DNA from: Amycolatopsis lurida
GTDB taxonomy: Bacteria > Actinomycetota > Actinomycetes > Mycobacteriales > Pseudonocardiaceae
Length of the DNA: 64,000 nucleotides
Direction: 5' to 3'
Assembly: GCF_900105055.1 (NCBI RefSeq)
Contig: NZ_FNTA01000004.1
Span: forward strand, 1,178,001 to 1,242,000
Of the stretch, positions 61,594 through 64,000 are shown one piece after another (position 1 is the first letter of the stretch; each line of letters starts with the position of its first letter). Position numbers and translations under genes: made by a program. The notes beneath the pieces were generated by a model. It was not told the DNA's origin. It did not search any database and saw nothing but the letters and a program-made list of their open reading frames with translations.

Positions 61594-63051
61594 ATGCGGC
61601 GAACTCTGGACGTGGACGAGGTCCTGAAACGGCAGGACTCGGGTGAGCTGAAACGCCGGCTGCACGGGCGCGACCTGATCGGGTTCGGCGTCGGCATCAT
61701 CATCGGCACCGGGATCTTCACGCTCGCCGGGGTCGAGGCGAAATCCCACGCGGGCCCGTCGGTCACGTTGTCGTTCGTGCTCGGCGCCGTCGTCGCCGGG
61801 ATGGCCGCCCTCTGTTACGCCGAACTCGCCTCCAGCGTGCCGACGGCGGGAAGCGCCTACACCTACGCCTTCGCCACCCTCGGCGAGACTTTCGCCTGGA
61901 TCATCGGCTGGGATCTGCTGCTCGAGTTCGCCCTCGGCGCGGCCGTCGTGTCGCGCGGCTGGTCCGGCTATCTCGCGAATCTGATGGGGCTCTCCCCCGA
62001 GTGGTTCGGCGAAGACGCGAAGGTGAACATAGGGGCGGTGGCGATCATCGCCGTGCTGACCGTGATCGCCGTCCTCGGGATCAAGGAGTCGGCGCGGGTG
62101 ACGAATCTGCTCGTGCTGGTCAAGGTCGCGGTCTGTGTGCTGATCCTCGCGGTCGGCGTGTTCTACATCCGCGGCGAGAACCTCACCCCGTTCATCCCGC
62201 CCGCCCAGGCGCCGACGGAGACGGCCGGGACCCTGCATCAGCCGATCGTGCAAGCCGCGCTCGGGCTCGAACAGTCCGTCTACGGGATCGCCGGGATGGT
62301 GACGGCCGCGGCCGTCGTCTTCTTCGCCTACACCGGTTTCGAGGCGCTCGCCAACCTCGGCGAGGAGACCGTGAACCCGAAACGCGATCTGCGCGTCGGC
62401 ATCCTCGGCGCGCTCGGTGTCTGCGCGCTGCTGTACATCGGGGTCTCGCTGGTGCTGACCGGGATGGTGCCGTTCACCGAGATCGACGCGGGCGCCCCGC
62501 TCGCCGACGCCTTCGACCGCGTCGGGCAGCACTGGGTGGGCGCGCTGATCTCGCTCGGCGCGGTCACCGGGCTGACGTCGGTGATGATGGTGGAACTGGT
62601 GACGATCGGCCGGATCGGGTTCGCGATGGGCCGCGACGGCCTGCTGCCGAAGAAGTTCGGCACGGCGCACCCGCGCTGGGGCACCCCGCACCGGATGACC
62701 ATCGCCGGCGCGGTGCTGATCGCGGCGCTGGCCGCGTTCGTACCGATCTCCGAACTCGCCGACATGGTCAGCATCGGCGCGCTGTCGGCGATGATCATCG
62801 TCGCGGTGGCCGTCCCGGTGCTGCGGAAACGGCGTCCGGACCTGGAACGCCCGTTCACCGTGCCGTTTTCGCCCTACCTGCCGATCCTGGCGGCGCTGGC
62901 GTGCTTCTACCTGATGCTGAACCTGGACGTGATGACGTGGCTGCGGTTCGCCGCATGGCTGCTGCTCGGCCTGCTGATCTACGTCTTCTACGGGCGCACG
63001 CATTCCCGGTTCGCGAAGGACGACGTCAGCTCCACAGACCGGCCGTCGTGA
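61594..63051 (+). CDS. APC-family amino acid permease, cationic amino-acid transporter-like
   Basis: This 485-residue protein has 12 predicted helices with the family N-terminus KRRLHGRDLIGFGVGIIIGTGIF and ALCYAELASSVPTAGSAYTYA, as in YfnA/CAT transporters. It imports amino acids, perhaps cationic ones. TAGCGT at 61580-61585 lies 8 bases before the ATG and no strong ribosome site is present, so translation may be leaderless. It overlaps the convergent gene by 26 bases at its 3' end. Confidence 0.88.
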   Translation: MRRTLDVDEVLKRQDSGELKRRLHGRDLIGFGVGIIIGTGIFTLAGVEAKSHAGPSVTLSFVLGAVVAGMAALCYAELASSVPTAGSAYTYAFATLGETFAWIIGWDLLLEFALGAAVVSRGWSGYLANLMGLSPEWFGEDAKVNIGAVAIIAVLTVIAVLGIKESARVTNLLVLVKVAVCVLILAVGVFYIRGENLTPFIPPAQAPTETAGTLHQPIVQAALGLEQSVYGIAGMVTAAAVVFFAYTGFEALANLGEETVNPKRDLRVGILGALGVCALLYIGVSLVLTGMVPFTEIDAGAPLADAFDRVGQHWVGALISLGAVTGLTSVMMVELVTIGRIGFAMGRDGLLPKKFGTAHPRWGTPHRMTIAGAVLIAALAAFVPISELADMVSIGALSAMIIVAVAVPVLRKRRPDLERPFTVPFSPYLPILAALACFYLMLNLDVMTWLRFAAWLLLGLLIYVFYGRTHSRFAKDDVSSTDRPS

Positions 63052-63694
63052 TGGCGGCGACGGCGGCCTCGGCGTCGCCGTCGCCGACCACGACCAGCAT
63101 CCGCTTGAGCGCCGCGGCCACCCATTCCACCGGCTGGTCGTGCAACCCGTTGTCCCCCAAGGACGGATAACCGTCCATGATGGACACCAAGGTTCCTTCG
63201 GTGCCGATCCGCAGCCCGGCGGCCAGCACGTGGTGCGCGGCGGGCGGGCGCCAGCGGGACGACCACAGCGGCGGGATCCCCGTGTCGAGGTAGTCGAGCA
63301 GCGCTCGCGCCGGGGTGTCGTGCGCGCCGAACTCGGCCGGGTCGACCTCCGCGATCACCGCGACCCACGGCAGCTGCCACAGCGCGGCCAGGAGCATGAA
63401 CAACGACTGGGGCGCCCAGTTCCCGCTGGCGGACACGGCGGCGAGCCGTCCGCCCGACAGCGTCCCGATCGCCCTGGCCAGTCCTTCGGTCGTGGTGCCG
63501 GACAGCGCCGCGACCTCGTCCTGGCCCGCGACGGCGAACCCCGCCGCGCGCAGGGCGGCCAGCGCCGTGAACGGCCCGGCGAGCCCGTCCTTCTGCGGGA
63601 GTTCGGCCCGCGCGACGGCGACGAGGTGCTCGCCGCCGGGCAGCCAGCGCCGCCCGGACAGGCCCGTCCGGTCGCCGTCGATTCCGGAGGACAT
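63026..63694 (-). CDS. Peptidase C39-like fold protein, possibly degenerate
   Basis: This 222-residue protein has an N-terminal segment RAELPQKDGLAGPFTALAALRAAGF that resembles the Gln...Cys-Gly-Pro active site of C39-like and related cysteine peptidases, but the Cys position is Ala. A later GYPSLGDNGLHDQP could contain the His region. Activity as a peptidase is therefore doubtful. Its ATG overlaps the stop of the acetyltransferase (TGATG), so the two are coupled. Function is unknown. Confidence 0.6.
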   Translation of the reverse strand: MSSGIDGDRTGLSGRRWLPGGEHLVAVARAELPQKDGLAGPFTALAALRAAGFAVAGQDEVAALSGTTTEGLARAIGTLSGGRLAAVSASGNWAPQSLFMLLAALWQLPWVAVIAEVDPAEFGAHDTPARALLDYLDTGIPPLWSSRWRPPAAHHVLAAGLRIGTEGTLVSIMDGYPSLGDNGLHDQPVEWVAAALKRMLVVVGDGDAEAAVAAITTAGLWS

Positions 63695-64000
63695 CAGTCG
63701 TCGAACGTCCACGACTGCATGATGAACGGCCCGTCGTTCGACGCCCCGGCCGAGGTGTAGGTCGCCAGCGCGGCCTCGTTGTCCGTCTCGACCCCGACCC
63801 ACATCCCCCGGCAGCCACGCTCCCGCGCGATCCCGGCCAGCGCGTCGACCAGGTCGCGGCCGATCCCGCGCCGCTGGTAGTCCGGGCTGACGTCGAGTTC
63901 GTTGAGGAACATCTCGGTGCCCTTGTCCGGATGCGTCACCTCGGTGCCGGTGATCATCCCCGCGGGTTCGCCGTCCTCGTAGGCGATCAGGAGATGGTTC
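63694..64000 (-). CDS. GNAT-family N-acetyltransferase (truncated by window end)
   Basis: The visible 101 codons are the C-terminal two thirds of a GNAT acetyltransferase. They include the acetyl-CoA loop QRRGIGRDLVDAL, the beta-4/beta-5 stretch MFLNELDVSPDY, and NEAALATYTSAGA. The frame is open to the window edge, so the start lies beyond 64000. The substrate is unknown. It overlaps the following C39-like gene by TGATG. Confidence 0.82.
   Translation of the reverse strand, partial: NHLLIAYEDGEPAGMITGTEVTHPDKGTEMFLNELDVSPDYQRRGIGRDLVDALAGIARERGCRGMWVGVETDNEAALATYTSAGASNDGPFIMQSWTFDD

Overview
The window is high-GC actinobacterial DNA. Codons end mostly in G or C, GTG starts are common, and there are leaderless -10/start arrangements and many four-base stop/start overlaps. 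The conserved gene order matches the mycobacterial block from rnd to sigA (Rv2681-Rv2703 in M. tuberculosis). Protein style and the abundance of intergenic hairpins point to a Pseudonocardiaceae genome, probably Amycolatopsis-like; this is inference, since no search was run.

Housekeeping backbone. Ribonuclease D opens the window (36-1301). Its usual neighbour dxs lies about 30 kb further on (31410-33314). The rest of the conserved block follows at 41126-54248: a TrmA-type RNA methyltransferase, an APC permease, two TrkA-type K+ regulators, DUF3159, an OB-fold protein, a small hydrolase-like protein, DUF3710, dut, DUF3093, DUF4193, cei, an inositol monophosphatase, polyphosphate glucokinase and the principal sigma factor.

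Accessory nitrogen and carbon islands. From 1309 to 10233 a TetR regulator and a permease precede a translationally coupled set: two DUF1989 proteins (CgdA/CgdB-like), a biotin-dependent urea/guanidine carboxylase and allophanate hydrolase. This gene set is known for carboxylating guanidine and releasing ammonia through allophanate. From 20852 to 30203 a PucR regulator diverges from an operon with a sodium/solute symporter, an agmatinase-family ureohydrolase, a ThDP-dependent decarboxylase-like enzyme, an aldehyde dehydrogenase and an NCS1 permease. Together these resemble the arginine-transaminase route (2-ketoarginine to guanidinobutyraldehyde to guanidinobutyrate to GABA). From 33531 to 38093 an aldehyde dehydrogenase, an APC permease and a GMC oxidoreductase form a choline-oxidation-like operon. 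Between these lie a VanY-like carboxypeptidase, a class A beta-lactamase, the fadA/fadB beta-oxidation pair, an orphan FtsX-ectodomain-like protein, a Tat-exported PHP phosphoesterase, an aldo/keto reductase and an OmpR-type two-component system.

Mobile and repeated DNA. An IS30-family element (about 30286-31374) sits between two hairpins, between dxs and the SDR gene. A DUF222/HNH endonuclease gene lies behind an AT-rich leader at 39268. Three copies of a 46-48 base palindrome (17921, 20812, 38878) sit at gene 3' ends, and three arrays with a 21-base period (20689, 38937, 54916) carry units in opposed orientation. Several hairpins supply the stop codon of the adjacent gene.

The last 10 kb (54343-64000) holds a PNPOx-family protein, a secreted protein of unknown function, a methyltransferase coupled to a membrane protein of unknown function, small membrane proteins, a NarL-type two-component system, a cationic amino-acid transporter-like permease, a possibly degenerate C39-like protein and a GNAT acetyltransferase cut by the window edge. 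The least-described items are the 21-base arrays, a 30-residue DnaJ-zinc-finger-like peptide coupled to a 119-residue orphan (40553-41008), and the methyltransferase/membrane pair.
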